From contig NC_134931.1 of the NCBI RefSeq assembly GCF_051020765.1, positions 21,220,810 through 21,284,809 on the forward strand: a stretch of DNA of 64,000 bases, read 5' to 3'. The DNA is from Lasioglossum baleicum. Its lineage: Eukaryota > Arthropoda > Insecta > Hymenoptera > Halictidae. The translations under genes and the position numbers were made by a program. Shown here one piece after another: positions 11,766 through 23,572 of this stretch. The first letter of the stretch is position 1; every line of letters starts with the position of its first letter. The notes under the pieces were generated by a model, which saw nothing but the letters and a program-made list of their open reading frames with translations, was not told where the DNA came from and ran no database searches.

Positions 11766-13018
11766 AGGGTCGGAAGAAATGTTTAATTTTCGAGTTAAAA
11801 TGGCTCCGAGTGCAAAGGATTAATCTAATCAAAGAAATTGGTTAATAAATTGGAACCCTTGCGTAAAACTGAACATGTATAATCGGCTCGTTATAGTCAC
11901 GATATTTCGTGTTGACCGCTGTACATACCTAAACTTTTCTTTATGACAGCATTGGCTGCTTCCCAATCTCACACTATCGTCACTTCCAAATATACTTTCA
12001 CGCAGATATGAAGCATTCAGTTAATACCTTGTTCGTAACATGAATACCGATTCAGAGGATCTTTCGCTTATTAATTATTCGACCGCGGATTTTTATGCAA
12101 AAATGAAAATTGTCTGCATTAATAAACAAGCTACGTGAGCTACATAGACATTTATTCCTTTTGTTAATCATTTTAATGGATTTGAAATAATTAAACTGTT
12201 TTGCATTAGATCCACTCAGTTTTGTCATAAATGCACAAAATCCAAGTCTAACTATAACCGGTAAAATCGGCAGTCCGTTTGTTGTTTCTCAAAAAAAAAA
12301 ACAATTAAAATCAATATTCACCTTACTAATTAGTATACACATAATAACGTACTATACGAATGCGGTTCGTCTAACTTTCCGACGGCCAGTGAAAATAAGT
12401 TTACAACAGTATTATAACATCTCTAATTTGTGGTTTCGAAAGTAGTTGTTTTCTGGAGTGTCAGCGTGATCTCCCCGGAATGAATCGAATGACCGAGACG
12501 GAAAATTTGATACTCACAACTCTGGTTTATTCGAATGTATCGCGTAATCTCCAGTGCAACCACAAAAGCTCGTGCAGTCTTGCATGATTGGTTTCGTAAT
12601 TCATAATTGTCGAACAGCAGGTACCGCGAGTTTTTACGAGTGTTATGTATTGTACATCGGCTTAGAAATGTTTTCTAACGGCGAAAGGGAGAAGAGAAAG
12701 ACTGAGGTCCCGAAAAATCTAATCGCAACGTTTAAATGTCACAATGTAATTACGTGATTGCACATTAAATACAGTCCCGCGATAATTGCAACCTGTGTTC
12801 TCGTCGAGTTCCATGCGCACCGCGATTCCCTTATCAGTAACGTCTTTTCACTCATAATTGCGCGGGACTGTACACGCGTATAGTGGCGTATACTGTATAC
12901 ACTGTTGTGCAAAAGATAGAAGCACCCGGCCATACTTAATAAGAAAGCGGAAAAAATCAAATGAGAACACAGGATGTTTTGAAAAAGGATTCTGCTGTTT
13001 AATTGATTAGTTCTGAGA

Positions 13019-13057
<39 letters not shown>

Positions 13058-13059
<2 letters not shown>

Positions 13060-13671
13060 CCGACAGCACAGTCTGCCCGAGCCCACCGCCGGACCCAGCT
13101 AGCCGAGCCCCAGCCCGACACGTTACGGGCTAACGCAATGCTTGGCTCAGCGTTGAGACCAAATCAGGACGATTTAGCCTGGCCCCTGTGCACAAAAGGG
13201 CGCGATTTTCACCTGCCGGGGGCTCGAGCCCAGAGCCTGACGGCCGGGCTGGGATTCAGCCTGTTTTTGAGAGGGCAGCACGGTATCACACTAATGTGGC
13301 CAATCAGTGCTTCGATTGGGCCCAACTTTTCTCGCGCATGCGCGACACAGGGCGGGTCGCATCAATGTGGCAGTACTTTGCAAATGCGTAGCAGTCTCCC
13401 TTGTTACCGACAAAAGTATAATAAGTTAATAAATAAGACCTTTGAGGGCGATTGCTGCCTAGATTGACCTTTATCTGGCGTTTTTGACTACTGAAAAAAC
13501 CCGTGTTTGTATTATCACGCAATGAGAACGCGAATCCCGCACCCTTGCAATCTTGCAAATCGGCTGAATCCTAGCCCGGCCGGCAGGCCCTGGGCTCGAG
13601 CCCTCGGCAGGCGGAAAACGCGCCCTTTTGTGCACAGGGGCCAGGCTGAAACCGAGCCGGTGTGCCGTCGG

Positions 13672-13673
<2 letters not shown>
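13058..13673. mobile_element. 616-bp inverted-repeat element inside a (TA)n tract
   Basis: The ends are CCCCGACAGCACA and, reversed, CCCCGACGGCACACCGGC. The arms pair for about 150 bp, sharing GGCCCCTGTGCACAAAAGGG and its reverse. Long (TA)n tracts abut both ends (about 13020-13057 and 13674-13713), so it inserted into, or created, the microsatellite. The GC-rich arms contrast with the AT-rich surroundings. Part of the core (GACCTTTGAGGGCGATTGCT) recurs in diverged form at about 60530-60620. A CGCGCATGCGCG palindrome lies at 13333-13344. No transposase is visible. Confidence 0.75.
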
Positions 13674-13713
<40 letters not shown>

Positions 13714-13722
<9 letters not shown>

Positions 13723-15936
13723 TATTGCGGATTATCTAATACTTTAAACTTTAAATGCAATAAATCAATCATTGTACAATACAATTTCTACATAAAGATA
13801 TTGTTTTTCATTATATCTTATAATTATACTGTGAGTGCTTCTTTCTTTTGCACAGTAGTGTACATTCAGACGTGTTTACATGCACACGCAGAAATACATA
13901 CATACATACATATATATATGTATATATGTCATCACTTTTCGATTGCGTCTCCAAACTAACTACAAAAACGTCAGAAGCAATTGCATCTTTAAATTTGATG
14001 TAGAATTTAATTCGTCACATAGTTTAATTCGTCGATAATGTAAATTCATAAATTGGAATAGAAATAAACTAACTAGCGGATGTTGATAATGTCAATAATG
14101 CAAACAGTCACGTCGATAATGTAAATTCCTATTGAAATATTGATTAAAACGATTAAAAGCTGCGGCGTACAGTGGGGTATTTGGCCTGTTTAGCGCGCCA
14201 AAAGTCGAAATTTTTAGTTTGTTCAAAATGACTATAACTTTTAACCCATGTACTTGAATATATATGCGAGTAATCTACAATAATATTTTTCCATAAACAG
14301 TACCATTTAGTAACCCATAGATACTTGAAAATAACATTTTCTCGTGACCGAGAGAAGCATGGAAAAACTTGTGTTAAAGAAATGATTTTTCTCTTCAAAT
14401 TTAGTGTATCAAATCGAGATAAAAACATACCTAGGACGTAAAGGAAGGTATATATGTAGAGTAATTTTACTGCTTTTTGTTTTGTACTCTTCGGTGGTTT
14501 GATAGAATAAACAATCGAAAGTGATATAATTTTTTTTCATAACACTTTTTCTCCGCATAACACCTCTTTAATTTTTTGTGAGGTTAATCAGTAGACAGGT
14601 TGCCTTTGCGTTCCTCTAGCCCCGTTCCCGTCCCGCTAGTTTACAGTCTTTCCCTGGACGGTACTTTGTATACTTCTGTACTTCATTTCTACTAGGAATG
14701 CTTCAAATAATTTAGAAATAATAAATGCATATATAAGGCACGTAAAATTGTGGCATCTTGTCATACAGGCACTTGGTCTCCGGAGAGAAATATTTGATTG
14801 TGTTGAAAAATCGAAAAACCGTGACCTCCAACTTTCGAGACGATCTTAGAATACAGTCGGTCTCATAATTAATGGCACACACTCTTAAATGTCAGTGTCA
14901 GGTTAGTTGGTCGAGCCAGATAGACAAGAACAGATGTGGAGCGGATTTGGAGGTGTAATGGGTTCGGTAGTAATGCGCAAAGCGAGCCACTGGAATTTCG
15001 CGGCCTCCGGAGTCCGGAGTCTGGACTAGGAGGCGACGGAAGGGCTCGACAGGATCCTGGGCGGTGGGGTTTTAGTGGATACGGGTACGGTCCTTTAGCC
15101 GGAAACCGTGCCGAGTCCTACACTACCCCCCGACTTCTATCTTACGGGGGGTATGCGTCGATACATTTCCCCACCGCCCTTAAACAAAAGAAAGGTTGGG
15201 CAGTCAGTCGAGCCGGGGACTGACAAGTTGTCAGTGACAACGAGCACCACGGCAGGAGCGGACTATGGACTACTTTGGGGCTAACTAGGGTTCTCTCATC
15301 CAGAGCTACCCTGCCCCACCTTCAATTAGCTTAGGGTTGACCAAGGGTCCACTACTGATCTACCTTGATTTACGTTCAACAATCTTAAGATTGATCAGAT
15401 TTTTTTGTTAGGGTAATCCGCCTTATGGCACGGGGTAGGCCAACGGTTCTTTGATATGCCCTCTTTGTTTACCCTTGGCCCACCTTCGGCATGTCCTTTT
15501 CATTATTAATCCAAACACACAGTTTCTGTTTCTGATCCTGGACAGTATTTCTTTAAAAGTATATTATTTTACTCTTTTAAAACCAATATGATGCACCTAA
15601 ATCAGATATCGTTACTGTGCAACTTTTCTTATAGATATAAGAAAAGGAATGGAAAATGGAACATTATTATATTTTTATATCTTTCGTAAAAAGCGTACTA
15701 TGTGTATCACAATATAAAATTAAATTTTATATTATAAAACTAAATTTGTATAACTTGAGCTGCTGTTTATAAACCATGAATATTGTATGCAATTCAAATA
15801 GCTTGTAGCACAGTGTGCTTTCCTTAATCTAATTTATATATTGTAATAATAGTAAAAAATAAAAATAAACTGTTTATGACGTACTTGATAAAAACTTTAT
15901 CAATATTCATCAGCATAATACGAAATATTATAAATA
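13714..15936. other. Interval without a recognisable gene
   Basis: AT-rich up to about 14560. A TIR-like start, CAGTCGGTCTCATAATTAAT, follows TA at 14852-14853, but I find no matching right end, so it may be a truncated Tc1/mariner element. The part from 14930 to 15480 is GC-rich with a 95-codon open frame that matches nothing I know. It is probably an unclassified repeat. Confidence 0.4.
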
Positions 15937-16265
15937 CAGTAGGGCCCCAAGTTACGTCCTCCCGGTTTACATTGTTTCCCAGTTACATCGTCTCTACGCA
16001 ACGTGATAGTCACAACTGTTTTTAACCGATATTTCCCGTTCCGCGTGTTTAGTTCTTTATTGTATATCTGTTGATGATAAATATATAAACATTAAATGTG
16101 TGTGTGTGTGTGTGATCTCTTCTACCATTTTTATACATTTAAAAGAGAAAATGTATCTCCTAATCTAATACACGTATATTGTATATGCTTACGTGTCTAT
16201 CCTGCGTACTCCGACTTACGTCGTCCAACCTAAAACCAATTAGTACGTAATTCGGGGCCTCGGTG
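15937..16265. mobile_element. MITE with GGGGCCC-type ends, about 329 bp
   Basis: The left end is CAGTAGGGCCCCAAGTTACG after TA. The right end reversed is CACCGAGGCCCCGAATTACG. Inner arms also pair (TACGTCCTCCCGG with CCGACTTACGTCGTCC). A (TG)n run lies at 16097-16113. It ends 14 bp past the BRIX1 stop codon and so probably supplies its 3' UTR. Confidence 0.65.
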
Positions 16266-16278
16266 TGTAATTATTTCA

Positions 16279-17647
16279 TTAATTTTTTGGTTTCATTTTG
16301 AACTTTCTTTTCTTCTTGAAACTTGTTTTGCTTTTCAAAGCGGTTTTCTTTACGTTATTTCCTATTTCTTTTGTAACGTTTCTCTTTACTTTCATTTTTT
16401 TAGTTTTACTACTTTTGTTACGTTCATTGGTTTCTATTGTTTTTGCTTCCATTTCTTCTAATAGTTCTAATTCTTTGGCTTTTACTAATGGGTCACCTTT
16501 GAATATCTCATCAATTGGGTTCAGAGAATACGATTCTTTTGGCTTACTAATTTCTTGAACCAACTTCTGTTCTACCTTGTTCATATATTTACCAGCAGCT
16601 TTTTTATTTATCGATTGGCGAAACTGTAAAATAGAAATGGTAATAAATGTATTACCGTAAATATACTTATAATATCGATATGTATAGAAATAGTTGCTGC
16701 GGCATACCTTTGTCGGGGAAATATAAGTAGGATTTTCCCAAAGTGCTTCTCCCCCGAAGCTTCCATTATATATTTTGACTGGATTTAATACGAATCTTGG
16801 ACCAATTTCAGCTAAACCACCATCTTCGGTCAAAATTTGAAAATTTCTGAACCATATTCTGTTGTCTAATACACTAAATGTATACACATGGTCATAATAT
16901 GGTTGACTCTTAGGATGATGGTTTGGCACACCAAATATTTGAATAAATAATTCTTTTAAAAGACTATAATGTGGTTTACCGTCAAAATTTTCATCAAATG
17001 ACAACAAGGGACGAGAACCCTTTAAACAATTTCCAGTCAATTTTAATTCTCCCATTGTATAGACTATAATAAAAATATGTTATTTATAAAAAAAGCTAAT
17101 AATTTCCAGTTTATAAAATTTTTATATTTTCATTGTTTTCAACCAAAAAGCTATTAATTCTTTTTTAAAGAAGCTGTAAAAATAATACTTGATTATATTT
17201 TTAAGAATATTATACATACTATTCTCTACAAGAAATTTAGCGCTTGGTCCATCGGAGATATTAGAAAACCACATGTAGAGGTCCCTTTTTCTTCTACCTT
17301 CGAATAGTATTGTTTTATTACAATTTTTCATTTCGCCTATTTCATTTACTACTTGTAAATTTTTAGTGCGTTCCATTTTTGATTCGGGTCGATGATGAGG
17401 CATGAGAGTCTTTAAATCATCCATAAGATGACGATGCCTGTAACTGATTTCTCTAGTAGCGAAAACTAATACCCGTTCTTTGTTAATCCATTTCACCTAA
17501 ATAATCAAATAGAGACAGACATTTATCAACTCAATCACGTTTTGTTTAAATTGAACTTGTCTTCACTTAAATTCACTTACAAATATACATTACTTTCTAT
17601 ATAACATAAAAATATTTTCAAACCTTTCTCGAAGACGGTTCACCCAT
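16279..17647 (-). CDS. BRIX1: Ribosome biogenesis protein BRX1 homologue
   Basis: Four exons: 17647-17624, 17496-17220, 17063-16708 and 16623-16279. They join at GT-AG borders with consistent phase and give 333 residues, close to the roughly 350 of animal BRX1. The Brix domain occupies most of the protein. Diagnostic segments are NEIGEMKNCNKTILFE, WFSNISDGPSAKFLVEN, LTGNCLKGSRPLLSFD, DHVYTFSVLDNRIWFRNFQI and LAEIGPRFVLNPVKI. The C-terminus is a lysine-rich tail, as expected of a nucleolar rRNA-binding factor. BRX1 is known to act in 60S subunit assembly. The start MGEPSSRK was chosen because it is the only ATG in phase with the upstream donor. Transcription runs away from the hAT array. No truncation is seen. 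Confidence 0.93.
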
Positions 17648-17763
17648 AGTTGCCAGTTGCAGAGGAAAAATTACCGCTCACAAATAACGTGATCAGAGGA
17701 AATCTGATCTAAAATGTGACCTAAAATCTCTGCTTATACCGCGCGTATCCAGTCTTATGTAGA

Positions 17764-17773
17764 CCATATATGG
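17764..17773. promoter_or_regulatory. CArG-box-like palindrome upstream of BRIX1
   Basis: CCATATATGG fits the SRF consensus CC(A/T)6GG and lies in the larger palindrome TAGACCATATATGGTCTA, about 120 bp upstream of the BRIX1 start. A related palindrome, CTTAGACCTATGGTCTAAG, occurs in the array spacer near 20752, so it may come from a repeat rather than be a regulatory site. From 17780 to 18556 I see no gene; a hAT-like end CAGTGTTGTTAGATTGGGCG occurs near 18256 without a partner. Confidence 0.3.
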
Positions 17774-18556
17774 TCTAAGTATCCAGTTATACATATATGT
17801 ACATAGATCAGTGACACTTTAGTCGTACATAAGAACATTTGGCCGAAGTCAGGTTAACATCAAAGAAACACATGGACGAAGAAACATTTCACACGTGTTG
17901 TATTTACACCATAGACTTTATACTTCTATGTGACTGGTGACTGGTGACTCCTACTCCTACTGCGACTGCGCAGGAGCGAAACCGATACAAACCGATACCA
18001 CCATTGGCGTAGAGGTCAACCAGAGGTCAACTACGAACAAAGACGGAGAGAGAGATATGTCACTCGCTGGAGAGACAAAGACAATAGTGTACAGAAAAAA
18101 ATTCCTTCTAAATATAAAAACGCACACTATTATTGTTCATAAAGTTTCAAGAGACAAATTGCAAAAAAGGGCTCTGTACGGGACACCGGAATAATACAGA
18201 GAATATTTCAACACTGTGCTATTTAGCTGCTGTTTTTATTGGGCGATCGTGACAGCAGTGTTGTTAGATTGGGCGGGCTGCGCGCGCATACGCGAAGATT
18301 CTAGCGTCAGTGAGCGTCAGTCAGCGTCAGTGAAGTATAAAGTTGGACAAGTTGGAGTACCTTGGTCACCCCGTCACCCCACATAATCTCGCAAAATGTC
18401 TTTTTTATGGTAAGGTTGGGTAAGGTCCATAAAAGATGCGCAGGGTTTTTGGGGATGAGCAATTACAGTTGTTCGGTATTACCTGGTATTACCCACGAAG
18501 GCCAACCGGCCCCGGCCGTTGCTGGCCGTTGCATAGGACTGTACAGGACTGTAGGA

Positions 18557-20053
18557 CAGTGATGCCAATGATGCCATCAGAATCGGGGACGCGAGGACGC
18601 TTCCCCTCCAGCACAGGTTCCCCCTCTCTGACGGACCGTCCTCGCCGTAGCTTCTGCTGCGCACGCGCTACACACGAAAGTACTTCTACTCTGTCCGTGT
18701 GAGTGCATGCTCGATTGCACGCGCGCTACACAACCAAGCGTACCTCTACCACGTCCGTGTGACTACCTGCTCGACCTGAAAGACAGAGGACCATTTAAAA
18801 TCGCGATAACGTAAAATCAATATTAGCAGATTCAAAAATGACTTGAAAGAAAAAAGATAAGAATAAACCATACTATAAAGTTATACATTAATATTTTATT
18901 CTATACTTTGCAATCATGACTTTAACTAATTTTTTTTTTTTTTGTTATGTTACAGAAAGGCAGGGACCATTTAAAATCGATTTTCGTAACCGGAGATGTA
19001 TGAAACTTGACAAATGTGTTTGAAATTTGTGTTTTATTTGTCTAGTTTCATACTTAACGACCTGATATATGTAAAATGTCGTTACAATAATTATGTGATT
19101 ACCAAAATTGTTAGGAGTGATGCACATATGTATATTGAAATATAACGTAAATAAAATATTTTATATTGCATTATCAAGTCTGTACATTATTTTTCTGATT
19201 ATAAAAATATTCAGTATTACATAATACATCAACAAAGAAGTATCGAAAAAATTGATTTTGATTTTTTAACAACGATACAATTTATAAAAAATTCTGAGAA
19301 AAATTAAGGACAATTGTTTCAATAATATCGGACTAATGAATTTTTATAAAACTGGTATCTCGAAAAGTTCAATACGAAATATGCATTTTCTTCGAATGCT
19401 TCGAGATTTTCAATTTTTTTAAACATGTCTGCATAATCTGAAAAATCTGTAAAAAATCTCAATCATGTGTGCTATTAAGTGGAATATTTATAAATTTTTT
19501 CGTAATTGTTTATTGAGCATGGTTCGACTAAAAATCAATTTGTGTTGGGGGCCTTCTGGACTACCTTAACTTTAAAAATCAACGAGAAAAATTTTTTAAG
19601 AAATACAAAACATATTTTAGGATTAACCATTAAACCCGGTTTTTTAAAAAAAAATTTAGTCCAAATTTCGCTTCGATATCTTTTTTAGATCAAAAGTTAT
19701 AGCAAAATGTGCACCGCGCCGCGCCGCGCCGTCCCGGGATTCAAATGCGCGCCGTCTCCAGATCCCGACTTTCCGACTCGTGCTTTCGAAACTTCGGCAA
19801 CATGAAAATTGGTGAAAATCGTAGGAACGCGTCGCCGACGCGTTCGGTCGAGCAGGTAGTCACACGGACATGGTAGAGGTACGCTTGTTTGTGTAGCGCG
19901 CGTGCAATCGAGCATGCACTCACACGGGCAGAGTAGAAGTACGTTCGTGTGTAGCGCGTGCGCAGCAGAAGCTACGGCGAGGACGGTCCGTCAGAGAAGG
20001 GGAACCTGTGCTGGAGGGGAAGCGTCCTCGCGTCCCCGATTCTGGCATCACTG
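18557..20053. mobile_element. hAT element 1, internally deleted (1497 bp)
   Basis: The left end has CAGTGATGCC and the right end GGCATCACTG. The right arm (about 1.1 kb) aligns with that of elements 2 and 3 but carries scattered differences. The left arm retains about 210 bp and then jumps to the inner edge of the right arm. No transposase remains. The left end has a local duplication (ATGCCAATGATGCCATCAG). The 8 bases outside the ends (CTGTAGGA and CTGTCCTG) do not form a clean target duplication. Confidence 0.75.
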
Positions 20054-20796
20054 CTGTCCTGCATAACGACATTCGCCACATTAATGCGACCGTGCTGCCC
20101 TCTTACAATCTCGGACCTACTTAAAATTTTGCAGAAATCAGGACCGACGGGCCGAGGGGAAGCTTGTGTCGGGTTTGCGCCGAGGGAACGTTACGAGCCC
20201 TCACGGTCATAAGAGCCCTCCCCAGATTATAGCCATCGTGTGCGTTTTGCCCATTCAAGCGACGTTCGGCCCGTCTACCTGCGTCTACCAGACCCCGCCA
20301 CGCCGGGCTCGATCTGTGCGCGAGGATCGCTTGGCTATCTGGGGCTTTTCCCATAAGACGCAATGTTAATTCTGGCACGAATTAAGTATTAAAATAGATT
20401 ATGATTTATTTTTAGGACATTTATGATTTTACTGGAATGTAACTCAGTAGTACAGATTTCAACATTTTTTTCAACATACATATTATACATAATAAGCATA
20501 CTTCACTTCACAACTGAAACTCCCACATGTTACAATTCATTTTATTTATAATAAAGAATGTTGATAATATCTAGAACGATTCATATGATTCATTTCATTA
20601 TTGTATATTTAGGTAATAGGTTCGATACGCGGCAATAACCTAAAACTTGTAATATGTCATCTGTCATTGTTGCGTCCCTATCGCGCAAGCGCCACGCGTC
20701 GTCATTCGCCCCACTTGCTGGTCATCAGAGAAGGGGTACTGTATTCCCCTCTTAGACCTATGGTCTAAGATTCCCCTCGCGAGCAGTGCTGCCAGA

Positions 20797-21135
20797 CAGT
20801 GTTCCGATTGAACGATTGAACCCACCGTAACTCGCGCATGCGCGGCCAAGACAGTAGCGTATCTACAATGACGCAGCAGAGCGGCCAGGGCCCTGATGCC
20901 TTGAGGCAGTTATATTGGGGGGAATGTACCGGTGTTATTAGCGGGACGACTGATGGACGAGAGACGTGACGCGGAACGTTAATATTTTATTATACAATGG
21001 CAGTTTAATAGTGAAAAAAGACTTTTTAAAAGTCTGTTGGGTGCTCAAGCTACCCGATTTCATCGAAATAGTTACGTTACTGAGGCTGAAATTGCCGCGC
21101 ATGCGCGAGTTACGGTGGGTTCAATCGGAACACTG
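20797..21135. mobile_element. hAT-type MITE in spacer, copy 1 (339 bp)
   Basis: The ends CAGTGTTCCGATTGA and, reversed, CAGTGTTCCGATTGA are identical. An 8-bp target duplication CTGCCAGA flanks it (20789-20796 and 21136-21143). Both arms carry GCGCATGCGC. It is a relative of the element at 43689-44207, sharing GACAGTAGCGTATCTAC and CTACCCGATTTCATCGAAA. It contains no open frame of note. Confidence 0.85.
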
Positions 21136-22446
21136 CTGCCAGATGGTTGTAAGCTCTCCTGTACCATCCTGTACACTGTACATCACTGTCATAGACATAT
21201 ATATGTCTATGATCACTGTACATCCTGTATCCAGTGATGCCAGAATCGGGGACGCGAGGACGCTTCCCCTCCAGCACAGGTTCCCCCTCTCTGACGGACC
21301 GTCCTCGCCGTAGCTTCTGCTGCGCACGCGCTACACACGAACGTACTTCTACTCTGCCCGTGTGAGTGCATGCTCGATTGCACGCGCGCTACACAAACAA
21401 GCGTACCTCTACCATGTCCGTGTGACTACCTGCTCGACCGAACGCGTCGGCGACGCGTTCCTTCGATTTTCACCAATTTTCATGTTGCCGAAGTTTCGGA
21501 AGCACGAGTCGGAAAGTCGGGATCTGGAGACGGCGCGCATTTGAATCCCGGGACGGCGCGGCGCGGCGCGGTGCACATTTTGCTATAACTTTTGATCTAA
21601 AAAAGATATCGAAGCGAAATTTGGACTAAATTTTTTTTTTAAAAACCGGGTTTAATGGTTCATCCTAAAATATGTTTTGTATTTCTTAAAAAATTTTTCT
21701 CGTTGATTTTTAAAGTTAAGGTAGTCCAGAAGGCCCCCAACACAAATTGATTTTTAGTCGAACCATGCTCAATAAACAATTACGAAAAAATTTATAAATA
21801 TTCCACTTAATAGCACACATGATTGAGATTTTTTTCAGATTTTTCAGATTATGCAGACATGTTTAAAAAAATTGAAAATCTCGAAACATTCGAAGAAAAT
21901 GCATATTTCGTATTGAACTTTTCGAGATACCAGTTTTATAAAAATTCATTAGTCCGATATTATTGAAACAATTGTCCTTAATTTTTCTCAGAATTTTTTA
22001 TAAATTGTATCGTTGTTAAAAAATCAAAATCAATTTTTTCGATACTTCTTTGTTGATGTATTATGTAATACTGAATATTTTTATAATCAGAAAAATAATG
22101 TACAGACTTGATAATGCAATATAAAATATTTTATTTACGTTATATTTCAATATACATATGTGCATCACTCCTAACAATTTTGGTAATCACATAATTATTG
22201 TAACGACATTTTACATATATCAGGTCGTTAAGTATGAAACTAGACAAATAAAACACAAATTTCAAACACATTTGTCAAGTTTCATACATCTCCGGTTACG
22301 AAAATCGATTTTAAATGGTCCCTGCCTTTCTACAACATAACAAAAAAAGAAATTAGTTAAAGTCATGATTGCAAAGTATAGAATAAAATATTAATGTATA
22401 ACTTTATAGTATAGTTTATACTTATCTTTTCTTTGAAGTCATTCTC

Positions 22447-23253
22447 TTGAATCTGCTAATATTGATTTTAAAACCAGCGCTTTTGGATTGGCTTAGCGAG
22501 GTGAGGGCGATAGATTTCTCGTTGGAATCAAATCAAGTTCCACTAGATCAAGTGGAGCTTGGTTCCAGATGCCACGATTATTTGGAAGAGGCAGTTAGGG
22601 ATGGAATGGCGGAAGTTGAGGTGTTCACCTTAAAGAAAAATTGCTTAAGGTTTTATGTGACCTTATGCAATGAATTGAGAAATCGTCTTCCTCATGACGA
22701 TATTTTCCTCAGACAATTGACGGTCTTCAAATCGCCCGATTCCCTATTTAACAGCGACAGAGATTTAACTTTTCAAAATCTCGTAGCTGTCGCTAATAAA
22801 TTAGGGAATTGGAGTGCCGTAGATCTACAAAAAAAGTGGGACTTCTTGTACTACGGCACTTCCCGGTCGCAGAGGGACCAATGGTCGAATCTGTCTTTTG
22901 ACGATATGTGGATAGACATCTGTAACCAAACAGACCCGAATCATGTTCTTCGTTTCCCCCTTTTAACTTCTCTAATAAACACGGTCAGATGTCTTCCGCA
23001 CTCGAATGCCGAGGCCGAGCGAATTTTCTCTTTGCTTCCCGACATAAAATCTCGAAGAAGGAATAAAATAGGCGCTGGCCTATTAAATTCCATGTGTGTG
23101 GTGCGCACATCCTTGAAAGCTAGACAGGAGTCTAGTCGCACCATGTCTGTCGATGACAGACATTTATCCCTTATGTCGGGAAAGCATTTATATGAAAATT
23201 CATCGCCCTCGCAAAGTTATAATCAATTAACTTTGCACTCGTTTTCGAACTAA
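22447..23253 (+). pseudogene. hAT transposase, C-terminal fragment (copy 1)
   Basis: The open frame of 268 codons ends in the hAT dimerisation region: FPLLTSLINTVRCLPHSNAE, followed by AERIFSLLPDIKSRRRNKIG. The S-N-A-E-A-E-R-x-F-S pattern is typical of hAT C-termini. Complete hAT transposases are about 600-700 residues with an N-terminal BED zinc finger and the first catalytic acids; those parts are absent here. The first ~10 codons fall in the terminal repeat, so the natural coding start is not present. An acceptor-like TTTTAAAACCAG lies at about 22480. It is therefore a 3' exon remnant, unlikely to make a working transposase. Confidence 0.8.
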
Positions 23254-23315
23254 TGAGGTCGTGTTTTCTTCGTTAATCGTTCGATAGTTTAGTTCATATA
23301 GTAAACAGCCAACAG

Positions 23316-23572
23316 TATGGATGAAGAGAGTGGAAGAGATGAGAGAAAGGATGAGCAGCGGAACCGGGGGTCCAGAGTGTGTGAATGAGTGAAGAAGAAT
23401 GTGTGAGGAATGAGTGAACGGTGTGCTCTCTCTCTCTCTCTCTCTCGTGTTTAAGTGTAAATTTAAGTTAAGAATGAAGAGATAAGGAAGGTGAAGTTTG
23501 TAAGCGGAGCGGAGGTCCGCGTTTGTACCCCGAAATGGGAAATAAAATACTATTATTATTATTATTATTATT
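23316..23572 (+). mobile_element. 5'-truncated LINE tail with (TTA)n end, copy 1
   Basis: It begins after ATAGTAAACAGCCAACAG (23298-23315) and ends in AATAAAATAC(TAT)n, after which ATAGTAAACAGCCTACAG (23573-23590) follows. This is an 18-bp target duplication with one mismatch. Flanking duplication plus a 3' microsatellite tail is the signature of target-primed reverse transcription. About 257 bp remain, with no reverse transcriptase. It sits just downstream of the hAT transposase fragment. Confidence 0.75.

Noticed and set aside
14936..15223. 95-codon glycine- and arginine-rich frame
   Set aside because: Lies in an unclassified GC-rich repeat-like stretch with no known domain; reported only as part of a gene-free interval.
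19697..20378. Many 60-115 codon frames repeated through the hAT array
   Set aside because: They fall in terminal inverted repeats and occur as mirror images on both strands; they reflect GC-rich repeat sequence, not genes.
21190..21212. Perfect hairpin CATAGACATATATATGTCTA as a possible terminator or small RNA
   Set aside because: It lies in transposon spacer sequence, and nothing around it suggests a transcript; a short AT-rich palindrome is not evidence of an RNA gene.
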